A stretch of 64,000 bases of DNA from the NCBI GenBank assembly GCA_031216915.1, contig CM062297.1, positions 832,923,337-832,987,336 of the forward strand, read 5' to 3'. This document shows, one piece after another, positions 32,811 through 45,240 of this stretch. Below the pieces are notes generated by a model, which worked only from the letters and a program-made list of their open reading frames with translations, had not been told where the DNA came from and searched no databases. This DNA is from Pictodentalium vernedei. Lineage: Eukaryota; Mollusca; Scaphopoda; Dentaliida; Dentaliidae. The stretch's first letter is position 1, and each line of letters begins with the position of its first letter. The position numbers and the translations under genes were made by a program.

Positions 32811-33684
32811 AGAAAGGCAACCTTTTTTCGTATTCTCTTCATATATTAACAACAAGAACGATAGTTAGCTTGCACTGAAATTTATCATTTAGAAAAAAAA
32901 AACGTACAAGTTGTAGTAAAATGGGAAATAAACAACTTTTTATAAAGAGCATACATATTTTTACACGTATTTACAAAACAACAAAATACTGTTGTAGCAC
33001 GTTTTTGGACACTGATGGAGTGGTACGTGGCGTGGTGGCGGGGCGGGGCGGGGGTGTTTGAGGATGCCTGCAACAGCCAGGATTCTATAATTGGGAGCCA
33101 AATCATTTTTTGTTGGGGGGGGGCGGCGACAAACAATGATGATTGTTCTCCCCTAGTCCTAACTAGAACTCTCTCTTGTCGTTACCCATCCTTCCAGTTT
33201 TCTCCCGGAAAGTGGAAGGCTAGTATAATGGCCCGAGGGTCCTAGTTATGACAAGGCCTCCCCCAAGAACATTTTGCAAAATCCAGTGCTGTAAGGTCGA
33301 AAACATTGTAGCATGTGTAGCACTATTTTGTGGGCTTTACATTATGTGAAACTTGCATTGGATCATGCTGGGGGGGTATTTTAAGGGGCCTTGGCCCTCC
33401 AAGGACCCCATGGCTACGCCTCTGTAATAAACCTGAACGGCGCACTACTATAATGTTGAGTGAGTCAGTTACCCAACACTATATAAGCCACAAAAGTGCG
33501 GCTTACTAATATTTTTGTTGAGAAATCAAAAATACTAATTAACTCGGTGGTCCATCAACAGAAACTTTGCTGAGATTTCTTATGCTTTTAATGGCTGGGG
33601 GTAATTAGATCTGAATCTATTTCAGATATCCCCGCCAGTGAGCCGGCGGACGCAGGTCTTCTCATTCTGTAGCGGCGTCAATGG
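32811..33684. other. No gene seen; one TATA-like site
   Basis: Non-coding. CACTATATAAGCC near 33477 resembles a TATA box but leads to no recognised gene. G-rich runs near 33115. Confidence 0.35.
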
Positions 33685-33969
33685 TCACTCAGGAGCTGGA
33701 GGAGGAGCATGGTCCTCCTTACCTGGTTTGGATGTAAGAATTGCCTTTTCCAATTCCCTTCTCAATTTAGTCTTTTCTTTATCTGCCTGCCGCTTCTGGG
33801 CTTGAAGCTCTGACCGCAAACTCTCTATTGTGTCATTCATTCTGGCTATTTCTTTCTGGAAGCCAGACATCATCGATGCCATGTCAGTGTTAGTGGAATT
33901 TCCACTGTTGCTTAGAGTGCCAGAATTAAAGACAGAACTGTTTACCTGAATTTGACTTTGTTTATCCAT
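33685..33969 (-). CDS. Possible small coiled-coil protein or retrotransposon gag fragment
   Basis: 94-codon frame from ATG 33969. It has a Ser/Asn-rich start (MDKQSQIQVNSS), then a heptad-like charged region (MSGFQKEIARMNDTIESL, SELQAQKRQADKEKTKLRREL) and a Pro-rich end (HAPPPAPE). Length, composition and position in repeat-rich DNA fit a gag-like N-terminal fragment or an orphan exon. No family is certain. Confidence 0.35.
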   Translation of the reverse strand: MDKQSQIQVNSSVFNSGTLSNSGNSTNTDMASMMSGFQKEIARMNDTIESLRSELQAQKRQADKEKTKLRRELEKAILTSKPGKEDHAPPPAPE

Positions 33970-35270
33970 TGTTTATATTTGTAAATAATTCTAAAATTTA
34001 TTTTTTAGGTTATTAGAGATTTAAATTTAATTGTATTGACTTGAATAACTTAAATGACTTAAATATTCGTTTTTAGCGGAAAAATGCAGATAGAAATAGC
34101 AAGAGAAAAAAGTAAACACTTACAGTGATACAAAAAGATATACAGAAAAAAAATCACCTATGAAGATCTGCTGGTTTTATGATAATTAGAAACCTGACAT
34201 TGAGTTATTGTTAAAAAAAACAACACCCACATCAAAGTTTTTCCAATTAGCTGTCAACTTCAAGTTAACCTAATTGTTCTAAACCTGTACACCGTCAGCA
34301 AAGTTATTAATTCTAAATTGTTAAAATCACATACATTGTGTTCAATGCAAAATTTTACACTTATATTAACGAGTCAATAGAAATAATGGAGCTTTCAATT
34401 CCTTTCATTCACGTCAGTGAAGTCAATATTAGCCGTGGAGAATCGTCCGTTGAAATCGCATAAATATAAAAATCACTATTTTCAAAGTGAAATGGAAACA
34501 TTAAAACAAAACCATAATTGAAATATTTTTATAGAATCAAATAATTTATAGTTTACTTTATTCCGAATGATGTACGCGGAATGCATGCTATTGATGGTTA
34601 ATATATATTTTTAACTTTAAAGCTACCATAGTCAGCCTTTTTTCATAAATTCATAAGGAAATGCACACAGATAAAATAAGATATTTAAAACAAAAATGGA
34701 AACATGAAGAATTTTGTCTAGCAATAAGTATTAAACATCACTTTAAAGAGGATGCCCTGAACTACTTGACCATGTGTACGCGAATTTTATTGAAAAGCAA
34801 ATATGGATGAAAAATGAAGTTTTATTACTTTCTCCCATTGACCTCTGTAGTAAATTGGACAATGAAGATAGCTCTGTTTTTCACGCATGCGCAACTAGGG
34901 GGATAGAAATATTTGTACATGCCCCGATCCGTAACCGCTTCAACCACTCCGATAAAAAGTCTTGAAAATAAGCCTTATATGTTTACCACTGGGGTTGTGC
35001 AATATCATGGTGACTTCCTGTTTCCATCTCAAAATTTTGACAAGATAATACTGACTTACCAGGTTAAACTGAGTGTTGGAGTGTGTTTTAACTATCCTTT
35101 AATAGACTAATCCGACAGCCCGACTGAAAGATATTTTCCTATTTAAGCTTTTAGAAATAAGAAACACCGAGAGATAACCATCTGCTGTGAATGGTGATAG
35201 CATAACTCCACTGAGGATATACTTAAATTCCAAACCAGTGAGAGTAGTAGTATAGTACGAGTGAGGGCTA
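33970..35270. other. No gene; contains an 80-bp copy of sequence from 30018-30095
   Basis: AT-rich. CCGATCCGTAACCGCTTCAA through GGGGTTGTGCAAT at 34923-35004 matches 30018-30095 almost exactly, linking the two repeat clusters. The rest shows no coding signal. Confidence 0.6.
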
Positions 35271-35299
35271 CCCTCTTATGATGCTCGATGCTCGAAGCC

Positions 35300-35560
35300 A
35301 GTCAAGCTGTTCTGCGCATGCGCGTGGCGTCATGGTCACGTGACTCATGGGGGCGGCCATCTTGTTCACTATGCGCATGCGTGGGCGCCATATTGGATGT
35401 TGTGCGCATGCTTCGCGACCAGTGCGCATGTATCGACGCCATCTTGTAATGAAATGCGCGTGCGTAGCGTGCGTAATCACTAATTTTAGATTTTGTTGCC
35501 ACGCGACGACGCCATCTTGTGAACGAGTGCTCCTGTGTAGGACGCCATTTTATAATCTAT
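35300..35560. promoter_or_regulatory. CpG-rich module with NRF1-, YY1-, E-box-like sites
   Basis: GCGCATGCGCGTGGCGTCAT, GGTCACGTGACTC, GGCGGCCATCTTG, TGCGCATGCGTGGGCGCCAT, GACGCCATCTTGTAATG and another GACGCCATCTTG. The repeating phrase is an NRF1-like palindrome followed by a YY1-like core. It lies about 300 bp before the TIR-bounded nuclease element. Confidence 0.55.
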
Positions 35561-36135
35561 TTAGGTTAGAGTGGATGACACCATTTAAAGGTTGCATGAA
35601 CTCAGTGAATAGAATGGATGACCGAGAACGAGGACATTAACATAATTAAGTTAGAGTGGATGACCGTGTTGAAAAGGGCGTACGTGAGTGGAATTTAATG
35701 GACTGATTGTTAGATAAACTGTTAGATTACTGATACTGCAGCATTTACTATGAAGTATGTTTATTGTTAGAATAAAGCTCAGCAAACTTTTGAATAGAGG
35801 ATCTGTATGCGTTGATTGTAGGTCAGATCTACCACATGAGTGAATAGCATGCATGCATCGTTTTCATACTTAGTACAGGCGTTGAACTAAAAAAAGTGGT
35901 GTTACCTGGAAAAAAATTGATACAAACTGATTTCGGTGTCATTCGATGCGGAATTTATCTGGGAACAACATATCCAAAATCCGCTAAAATCCGCCTTGGG
36001 GAAAATTTTTCATAGCGTCTCAACTGAGGATGGGGTGGTGGCCATTTTTACCAATTTCCCGATGTCATTTTCCAGGCGGTTCTGTATTAAGGGCAGGAAT
36101 TTGTCCTAGTAGAAGCTGCACTGACGAATAAATTA

Positions 36136-38523
36136 TTGGGTGCCATAACCACATCCGAAATGAGCGCGAATGTTTCTCCTCCGATGAGCCCACCCACTGT
36201 TGAGAGTGTACAGATAAACCTGAGGGACTTAGATGGTGTGAAGGAGTTATACAAAGGTGTGCTTGAAGGCGCGGTCACCCTTTCTGATGTTAGCAGCTCA
36301 TCAGCTCTCGTGACGGTGAACACTTGCCTTGACAACTACAAAGCCAAACTGTCAAGAGAATCACGCACCGCTAAGCTATGGGTACAATATCTAGAATATA
36401 TTCAGGTACTGAAAATGTTCATCCGTGGAGAACGTCTTGGCGATTGGAATCTCCATCCAATTGCTGTTGGTAGAATGCTGAACCTCTTCGCCGCAACAGG
36501 GCATGTACACTATGCCAAGAGTTGCAGAGTCTATCTGCAAATGATGCTTGAACTACCAGAAAAACATCCTTGGTTGTATGAGAGATTCTACTGTGACGGC
36601 TTTCATGCTATACGTCGAAGTTCTAGGATTTGGGCAGGCCTCTCTAGTGATTTTGTTATTGAGCAAGTTCTTATGCGTTCAATTAAAAGTCGGGGTGGGT
36701 TGACGCGAGGTCGTGGCGTGACGGAATCTGTACGACAGGAGTGGATTTACACGATGCATAAATGCGCAGAGATACATGGAGCCATGACAACGTTGACCGA
36801 CCTAAAGCCCAATACCAGCGAACAGCATGTAGATATGGGCACATCTCGACGAAAACGAGACAACTTAGACATGGCCAGAATACTAGAGTGGTTTGACACA
36901 CACAACCCGTTCGATGGAAACGAACGATTGCGTTCTCTGTCATCTAGTTTGTTAGCTTCCGAGGGAGATGGTATCAACTGCGATATCACTGAGTCTGTAG
37001 GGGCAGAGATACACTCTAGATTAGACAACGCTATTGTTTCCGAGGCCACTATCGAACGAAGTGATCCAATCCGTACCCTAGCTCACCTCACCCCCGGGTT
37101 GAAGCTAGATGACCAGAGGGTGACAATTGACCCCTCAACTTTGTTTACTAGACTGGTTGCTATTGCCCAGAGAGAGCAAGACATGGTACAGTTCTTTGCG
37201 TATGAACTAACTGTAATGCCAACAGTCCTCTTCAAAGATGTTTTCCTCAGAAAAGCAAACAAGGCGGACCTAGCAACTGCAACAACTGATGGCTTATCCC
37301 TTACTAAACCACCATCTGATGGTCTGTACTTGCTTGACGGGGGCGCTCTCCTCCACAGAGTTAAATGGAAGACAAACACCACTTACTTGGAAGTGGCAAA
37401 CCAGTATGTTGGATACGTGACGAAGAAATATGGGCAGAATTGTCGAATTGTCTTCGATGGTTATGGTCAACGACCAACAACCAAGACTCAGGAGCAGAGA
37501 AGAAGAGCTCTCCACGTTTGTGCTGATATCCGTTTGACGAACAACACGACTGCCCACAAAAATCAGGAACTGTTCTTATCGAATGGAAATAATAAAATGC
37601 AGTTTATAAAAATGCTTTCCACATCACTGAGAGAGGCTGGGCATATTGTCGAATGCAGTTCTGGAGATGCTGACACTAACATTGTTGACAATGCAGTTCA
37701 ACTTTCGTCCGAGGGAAAAACAGTTGTCATTGTTGCAGATGATACTGATGTACTAGTTATGCCCGTATACCATTGGGATCGTACTTGGTCTGATATCTAT
37801 TTCCAGTCAGAAGCACGGAAGTCACACAGGGGTGGAGATGCATGGAAAATCGCAGATATAGTAGAGAAGATTGGAGAAACAACTCAGAAGAACCTCCTCT
37901 TCATTCATGCATGGAGTGGGTGTGATGTCACATCAGCAACGTTTGGGCACGGGAAAACGTTGCTTCTCAAGAAGTTAGAGAAGTCATTGCCTATTCAAAA
38001 TATATCAGAAGCAATGCACGACAGTACCATTTCTCAGACAGAGGTTGGGAAAATGGGGACTGAACTGTTCGTTATGTTGTACTCTGGCAAACATTCAGAC
38101 ACTTTGAATGGTTTGAGATATTCAAAATTTATGACAATGGTCACTTCCAGCAAATCGGGAATTGAACCACAAAAACTTCCCCCGACTGAGCGTGCAGCAC
38201 ATTTTCACAGCCTGCGAGTTCACCAACAAATAATGGTTTGGAAACTATTGGATAACGATGCCCTAGATCCTGAGGAGTGGGGCTGGGAAAGTCGTGGTAA
38301 TGAGTTGATACCTGTGATGACTGACCTGGGCGCAGCGCCTGAGGCTCTTCTCAAAGTTATCCGCTGCAAATGCAAAATGACATCCAAAAAGCCATGCGGA
38401 ACAAACATATGTTCTTGTAGAAAGAATGCGCTCTAATGCTTGTCTGCCTGTGGAGACTGTCGGGGTGAGAATTGCTTCAATGCCGAGCCGATTGAGATCG
38501 GGGAGGAAATCGGCGACAATGAA
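36136..38523 (+). pseudogene. FEN/PIN-like nuclease with C-terminal TSO1-type CXC motif, cut by a TAA
   Basis: A 766-codon frame (36136-38436; first ATG at 36160). Acidic residues sit in the order of FEN1/XPG-type PIN nucleases: VFDG (residues 439-442), GDADTNIV (510-517), ADDTDV (534-539) and SGCDVTS (594-600). The end has CKCKMTSKKPCGTNICSCRK, the first half of a CXC DNA-binding domain. TAA at 38434-38436 stops it, yet the second half (SACGDCRGENC) follows in frame to 38523. Large proteins of this make-up occur in many invertebrates, usually uncharacterised. The frame is open before the ATG back to a possible acceptor near 36096, so earlier exons may exist. Nuclease or transposase activity is inferred. 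Confidence 0.65.
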
Positions 38524-38918
38524 TAACCGTGAACACCAACAAATGTCTTGTTAGACCTCATCATGTAGTTAAATTCCTGTTATTATATTGGACCAGTCAA
38601 CATTATCTGCACCTCATTGTATGCGAAAACATCGATCAAAGAACCATTTCTAGTTTTGTATTCTGTGCAGAAGTATCTTAAATCGGGAGTGAAAATTTGA
38701 GAAAAAAATGTGATTTTGGGGGTTATTAACCCTTTTTCCTCATAAAAAGTGTGAGGATTTCATCAGGCAATTGCCTCTCAATATAATTAACATTTGTATC
38801 TGGTCGCCTGCGACACAAAATAATATATAAAACTCAATCTGTGACATATAAACGGTCGAAACCCCGGGAACACAATTTTCCCCCTTCACGAACAACCCCC
38901 TGACGGGAAATCTGACAT
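38524..38918. other. Spacer between the nuclease gene and its right TIR
   Basis: No gene. AT-rich 3' region. Confidence 0.4.
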
Positions 38919-39414
38919 GAAAAATTTTCCACAAGGCGGATTTTTGCGGATTTTGGATATGTTGTTCCGAAATAAATTCTGCGTCGAATGACACCAAAAT
39001 CAGCTTGTATCAAATTTTTTCCGGGTCGAACCCTACTACGCCTCTACTAACTCAGTGGTTTATTTTGAGAGAGGGATTTAATTTGAACACTGCAAACACG
39101 AACAAATTAAAAATCGTCGCGCTCCGTTTATATATATATATATATATATATTTGAATAAGACCCTTTCATGGATTAATGTTTGGTTCAGTTGAAACAGAA
39201 TACAGTTTAAGCAATAATAGCGCATTCTCTTATTATAACAGTGCGAAGAAAACTTCAGTCTGCTGAAAGGAACACATACATGTGAGTGAAGTATTTAAAC
39301 ATTTAGGTAATTTTATTTAAAGTATAATCAATGTGTAGTTTTAGATTGCCGTTTAACCCTTCAGTAAATTTCCCCATCATGATAATTCCTCGATTAATCT
39401 CTTTATGTTTCAGT

Positions 39415-42400
39415 ATGGATGCTACTCAACAGTTCGTATGTGAACAGTGTGGAGCGGTATTTGATAGCAAAGAGTCGTGGGTTGATTACGAGGCATTGCA
39501 CAGAGAAATAAATAATCTGAATGGTGTACCACTGTCGGTAAGTCTGTATTTAATTGATTGATTAAACCGTACAAGCATGGTTGACCAGGGGCGTAGTAAG
39601 TTAATTTTAATGGGGGGGGGGGGGGGGGGGGGGGGCTTCCCCAGGAAATTTTTTAATGTAGATGTAAAAATATGTAATCTGGTTGTTTTGGAGCAAATAA
39701 ATCGTCACTAAGCCCTTTTTTATATATTGTTTGTTTGTTTGTTTTAGGGGATAAATTTGTGTTTTAAAAATGTGCAGATTCCATATTCACTAGGTACTTA
39801 GTTTCTTATTCATCTCGTTTCAGGTGACAAGAGGGGATTCAGCAATAAAGGAACCTTCGACTTCAAACAATGGGTGTATAGAAACCTCATTCATTTGCGA
39901 TCACTGCTCGAAATCATTCAAATTGAAAACTTCTCTAAATTGGCACGTAAAAGCTAATCATCAGAGCGCAAAATTTTCGTGTGAGAAATGTCAGAAACAA
40001 TTTCACTACCTCACTAACAAAATTCGACATGGGAAAACGTGTAACAATGAGAGTCTACATTTTGATTGTAAAGAATGTGGTAAACGATGTTTGTCAGCGA
40101 GCGGGTTAAATCGACATAGTGCTGTCCACGAGTTACAGCCTAAACAGTGCACTGTATCGAAAACGAGAAAACGAGCATCTGATAGTCGATCACCAGTATC
40201 TCCTAAGAAAGCTAAACTGGATCGCAATCCTACCTTATTTCACTGCCGTCGCTGCGTGGAAATGTTTAACAATAGGCACGACCTTTATCTTCATGGTATG
40301 AACAGACACTACCAAATAGGAGGGCGCATCCAGGCTACACCGTGGGGAGAAAATCCAGCACCCTGGGAGCATGCAGACGGAACAGTTGATGAGCAGCTGA
40401 AACAGGTTTATGAAGCGAATTCGCCAATTATTTTAGAGTCTCATCGCCTGGGACCAGTGCACAGTGTTTTTAATTATCCAGTAGGCAATGACGTCACCAT
40501 ACAACAGATTGTTCGTTTTGCTGGAGATATTTTTGGGCAACAACAGCACGCATTTCGCCTAAACCTAATGTTTGGTGTGATATTACAAAACAGAGAAACT
40601 GAACAGTATCGTTATAATACGCCATTTTCAAACAATGCTGTATTGGAAGTGCCAATGTTTATTTCAAAAAGAGTGGACTTGAAGCGATTCAAGCTCCGCC
40701 TGGAAGAGATGGACATAACTACAGAACTGCTACGCAGCCGCCCTGATACTAAATGGGTTCCCGTGTTGGTGACAAACGTTCAGTTTGATGTGGCAAGCAG
40801 TCATTACCCGGTAGGAGTAGGTCAGCTTCCAGCTCATCTCTTGAATAATCGCAGCATCTACCCTCTTGTTGTTAATCGTCACACCGGTAAACCGTATTCC
40901 GATTACTTGTGCGCTTTCCGTTGCCTGGCTTTAAAAAACGGCTATCATATTCAATCCGTAGAAAGACCTGCTAAACGTTTTTACAGACAGTGGAAGGGTT
41001 TTGTCAAAAAATTTACGAAATTTGAGGGAGTGACATATGAAGAGTTTCCATTCTTTGAAAAGTTATTCAAGTTGAATTTAGAAGCATACAGTTTAGGAGA
41101 AGATGGTCGCGCCCACTCCGTATATAAATCGAGGGGACTCTACAAACAAAGTATGTATGTAAATATTTATGGGGGCCATATGTCATACATTAGAAGCTTT
41201 CCAACCTATGCAAGAAAATTCGAGTGCAAAACATGTGACCAGCACTTCGAGAACGCATATAATCTCCATAGACACCAGAGGATATGCGAGAAACAGAGTG
41301 TATATATGTATCCTGGTGGATTCTACAAATTACAGGACACAGTTTTCGAAAAACTCGAGCAATGCAGCATCGTTGTACCAAATGAAGATAGAATGTTTCC
41401 TTGGTTTGTTTGTTATGATTTTGAAGCCATGCTTCAGAAGATTGATGAACGCCCCACCCATCACCTGCATTGGAGTCATAAACACATACCAGTCAGCGTG
41501 TCCATCTATAGCAACGTACCTGGATATACAGACCCATTTTGCATTGTCGAAACAAACGAAGATAAATTAGTTCAATACACTGTTACAGCCATGCAAGAAA
41601 TATCTTCGGCAGTTAGAGAGTTGGCAATGACAAAATGGGGTTGGGCTTTAGAAGAGCTCGAAAGTCGCATCAAAGAACTGGAGGAAAAGAAAAAGAGTCT
41701 CCCAGACAACGAAAGTGAAGCAACAGAATGGAAAAAATTAAAGGAACTCAGTGCTAAATTTACCGAATATATGACGCAACTCCCAGTACTCGGATACAAT
41801 TCTGTCAAGTATGACCTGAATTTGATTAAAAAGAATCTTGCCAAATACCTCAACATGCACCAGCAACAGAATACTTTTGTTGTTAAAAAAGAGAATTCCT
41901 ACATGTGCATAGCTGCAGATCAGCTGAACTTTATTGATATATCACAGTTTTTAGCGGCCGGGTCTTCATATTCAAAATTCCTTAAAGCCTATCACCTAGA
42001 GCAGCATAAGGGTTTGTTTCCTTATGAATGGTTTGATGATTTAAAGAAACTAAATAGCACGACTTTACCATCACACGAAGCCTTTTATAGCACGCTGAAG
42101 GGAGTCAACATAAGTGAAGACGAGTATCAGTATTGTCAATAAACCTGGGAAAGAAATAATATGTCTACTTTTGAAGACTTTTTAAAATGGTACAATAATT
42201 TAGATGTCGAACCATTTGTGACTGCAGTGGAACGCCTTCAAAAATTTTACTTTGAAAGAGGTTTGGATGTATTCAAGACGTCGATAAGTGTACCAGGGAT
42301 TGCAAGACAGTTGTTTTTCCGATGCGCCAAGGACAATCGAGCAAACTTTGCGCTCTTGGATAAGAGAAATGCCGATCTCTACAACACAATTAAAAAGAAT

Positions 42401-44406
42401 TTGGTGGGAGGACCTAGTATCATCTTCACCCGACATCACAATGCAGGTGTTACTCGTATACGGGATAAACATCAGTGCCAATCTATATTGGGTTTTGACG
42501 CGAACGCACTTTACTTGCACTCAATTGGAAAACCTCTCCCAGTAGGCTCGTTTGTACGGAGGTGTGCTGAAAATAACTTTGTGCCAGAACTACAAGATAA
42601 CTTCATGATGGCATTCCACTGGATGAATTGGCTGATACAGACTGAGGGGACAGGAATTCTGCATAAACAGAATCACGGTTCTGAAATACGGGTTGGTAAA
42701 TATCTAGTGGATGGGTATTGTCCACCGAGTAACAATGATGTACAACCCACCTGCTATCAGTTCCACGGTTGTTATTGGCACGGACATACATGTGCAGTCA
42801 CTAGAAGAATCAAAGACAAAAAATGGCTGGATACCCGCGATCAGAAATTTAAAAAGACACAGGAAATTACAGAATACCTGGAAAGTAAGGGTTGTTCAGT
42901 TGTGGAGATTTACGAATGTGAATTTAGAGAATATTGCCGACAAAACCCACAAATATTCGACTTCTTTAACGCCACTAGACCAGTGTTCTACCGAAAACAT
43001 CGTGGAAAAGTCACCGAAGCACATATACTCCAGGGTGTGGTAGGTGGTGATCTGTTTGGAATGGTTGAAGTGGATATACAGGTTCCAGATAAATGGTCAG
43101 GTTATTTCTCACATCCGAATATGACACCCTACCAGTATTTCAAAGAGATGTCGCCATTGTTTTGTACCACAGATGTGCCCTATCACGCAATAGGAACGCA
43201 CATGCAACAACATGTCGATCAGCATAAATTATCAACCCATCCACGGCGTTTGTTAGTCGGTGGGATGAAAGCTAAACAAATTTTATTAGCTACACCTCTT
43301 TTACAATGGTACATTAAACATGGAATGGAAGTTACTAAAATTCATCAAGTGGTCGAATTTCAACAGCAGCGCTGTTTCAGTAGTTTTGTGAACGACGTCA
43401 CAAATGCTAGGAGGGCAGCTGATAGAAACACTGCAACTAATATTCTTGGTGATACAATGAAAGTTATTGGTAACGCTGCGTATGGATCGCTCATTATGAA
43501 CAAATTAAAGCACAGAACAATTTGTTACGTTCAGGGAGAACACCAAACATTGTTTGAAGGTTAATGAACCACGTTTTCGTAAACTTGAGTGCCTGGACCC
43601 AGAGGAACAATATTATGAGGTTGAAATGGCAAAGAAAAAAATCAAACTGGATCTTCCAATCCAGCTAGGATATTTCATCTTACAGTATGCGAAACTAAGA
43701 ATGTTAGAATTTTATTATGATTTTCTTGACATGTATGTAGATCGTGACGATTTTGAATACTTGGAAATGGACGCGGATTCAGCTTATTTTGCCTGTTCAG
43801 GTCAGTGTCTCAATGATATCATCAAACCTGACATGAGAGAGTCTTATGAAAAATCTCTACAAGGATTATGCACTGATGAGGAAATGGAAGCAGATTCTCA
43901 ACTACGTTGGTTTCCACGAACCTGTTGTCAAAAACATGGAAACTATGACAAGCGAACGCCCGGACTATTTAAATTAGAATTTTTGGGAGATGAAATGATA
44001 GGCCTTTGTTCCAAGACATATATCGTACGCATGTCTGTAACAGTCAGGTCATCTGCCACTAACATAATTGCACGGAAATTAGTGAGGAAGGCAAATGGTT
44101 TACTGTCAAAAAATAAAAAAATACATGAAAAAAACCAACCAGTACAAATTTAGTTCAAAAGGCATAAATAAGGGAAGTGTGAGAGCCCCAATGACTACAT
44201 TTCGCTATGTACTAAGGACTGGAAAGCCTGAACGCGGAATAAACAGAGGTTTCAGAACAAAACAAAACACCATATTTTCATACAGACAAGAGCGCACCGG
44301 TTTCTCATACTACTACTGTAAACGGAGAGTCCTAAACGATGGAATACATACAGTACCATTAGACATCACGTTATGTCCACATGCAGATAATAAAACAGAT
44401 CAGTAA
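39415..44406 (+). pseudogene. polB: Protein-primed family B DNA polymerase (pPolB) of Polinton B, with intron; stop and shifts
   Basis: Exon 1, 39415-39537, encodes 41 codons with a C2H2-like CEQCGAVF finger. A phase-0 GT-AG intron (39538-39823) joins it to an exon with further zinc fingers (CDHCSKSF, CEKCQKQF, CKECGKRC). Then come Exo I VCYDFEAM (near 41411), Exo II GYNSVKYDLNLI (near 41794), motif A FDANALYL (near 42495), a FHGCYWHGH endonuclease-like insert (near 42763), motif B GNAAYGSLIM (near 43472) and motif C EMDADSAYFA (near 43765). Breaks: TAA 42140-42142 in frame, a shift near 43555, and a shift in an A-rich run near 44110. All catalytic motifs are present, so inactivation is fairly recent. 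Confidence 0.88.
39538..39823 (+). other. Probable spliceosomal intron in Polinton B pPolB
   Basis: Donor TCG|GTAAGT and acceptor TTTCAG|GTG, phase 0; removing it keeps one frame from the first zinc finger to the main exon. It contains a run of about 22 G at 39613-39634 and a GGGGCGTAGTAAG phrase like the ends of some DNA transposons, so it may hold inserted DNA. Confidence 0.7.
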
Positions 44407-44689
44407 ATTGGCTTAAACTATTTTGCTATGCTTGATTTAGAGAGGCAAGAAGAAGAAGAAGAAGAAGAACACAATGCAATTAGATCACCACCTCCACCCC
44501 CGCCCACCCTCGAGACGCACTCTTACCGTGACGTGGTTCGAGGGCTCATACCATTGTCTTTTTTCTTTAACATGTGAGTCAAGGAAAATAGATAATGAAA
44601 ACCAAATAGAGTGCACACAGCAAACATTGTACACGCCATCAACATATGATCTGCCAACAACTCCGCTATTGCCTTGGATTCTATGCGCA

Positions 44690-44900
44690 TGTGCGGCGGC
44701 TATTTTGGATTATCTGCACATGCGCAGGGGCCATTTTGGATTATGTGCACATGTGCGGTGACCATTTTGGAATCTGTGCACATGCTTGGCGACCATCTTG
44801 GAATATATGCGCATGAGCCATCGCCATCTTGAATCTGCCCATTGCAAGCGACCATCTTGGATGCACTGCGGATGTGCTTGCATCGTCGCCATCTTGGATA
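44690..44900. repeat. About 32-bp tandem repeat with YY1-like and GCACATGTGC sites
   Basis: Six to seven diverged units of the form GCGCATGTGCGGCGGC then (T/C)ATTTTGGAT or CCATCTTGGA. Reverse-oriented relative of the 24439 array. It lies 280 bp after the pPolB stop. Frames on the minus strand are artefacts of the repeat. Confidence 0.75.
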
Positions 44901-45240
44901 TGGAAAAGGGAAGTGCCATGTGGTATCAAGCTCCACATATATATATATAAATATTTGAATGAGATCGGTTAATAGTTTGTGCCCTAACAGAGTGTTGTAG
45001 CTTTCAGTTACTGGGAGAACTAGATAACCTAGGCCACGACAGTCCTATATTCTGATTTACAACTACAGCTTGCCAGGCCCATTTACCCAACGTGTGCACA
45101 TTCCGCAGAGAACATCAGCTTCCCGGTCATGAGAGACCCCTTTCCGGCCCGCGAGAAGGTGAGTCATCTCACACGATCGGCAAACAACATTTTCTGCTAA
45201 AAAAGTGGGAAAAAATGTTTTAAATTCTTTTCTTTTTTTT
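44900..45240. other. Intergenic, no gene seen
   Basis: Short AT microsatellite at 44937-44950 and otherwise no signal. Confidence 0.4.

Larger units (their letters stand above)
35877..39045. mobile_element. TIR-bounded element carrying a FEN/PIN-CXC protein gene
   Basis: Inverted repeats of about 135 bp at 35877-36014 and 38919-39045, roughly 80% alike (GGAAAAAA(A)TTGATACAA, GTGTCATTCGA, GGAACAACATATCCAAAATC, AAAATTTTTCAT) bracket a single large gene. Ends look like (C)AGGCGT / ACGCCT(C). No exact target duplication was found, so it is old, or the ends are not exactly placed. Class of transposon unknown. Confidence 0.6.

Noticed and set aside
33415..33530. Promoter of a gene at the TATATAAG site
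   Set aside because: No coding sequence in the right direction follows it.
35877..39045. hAT family assignment for the nuclease-bearing element, from its CAGGCG-like end
   Set aside because: The gene has no hAT transposase motifs and no 8-bp target duplication could be found.
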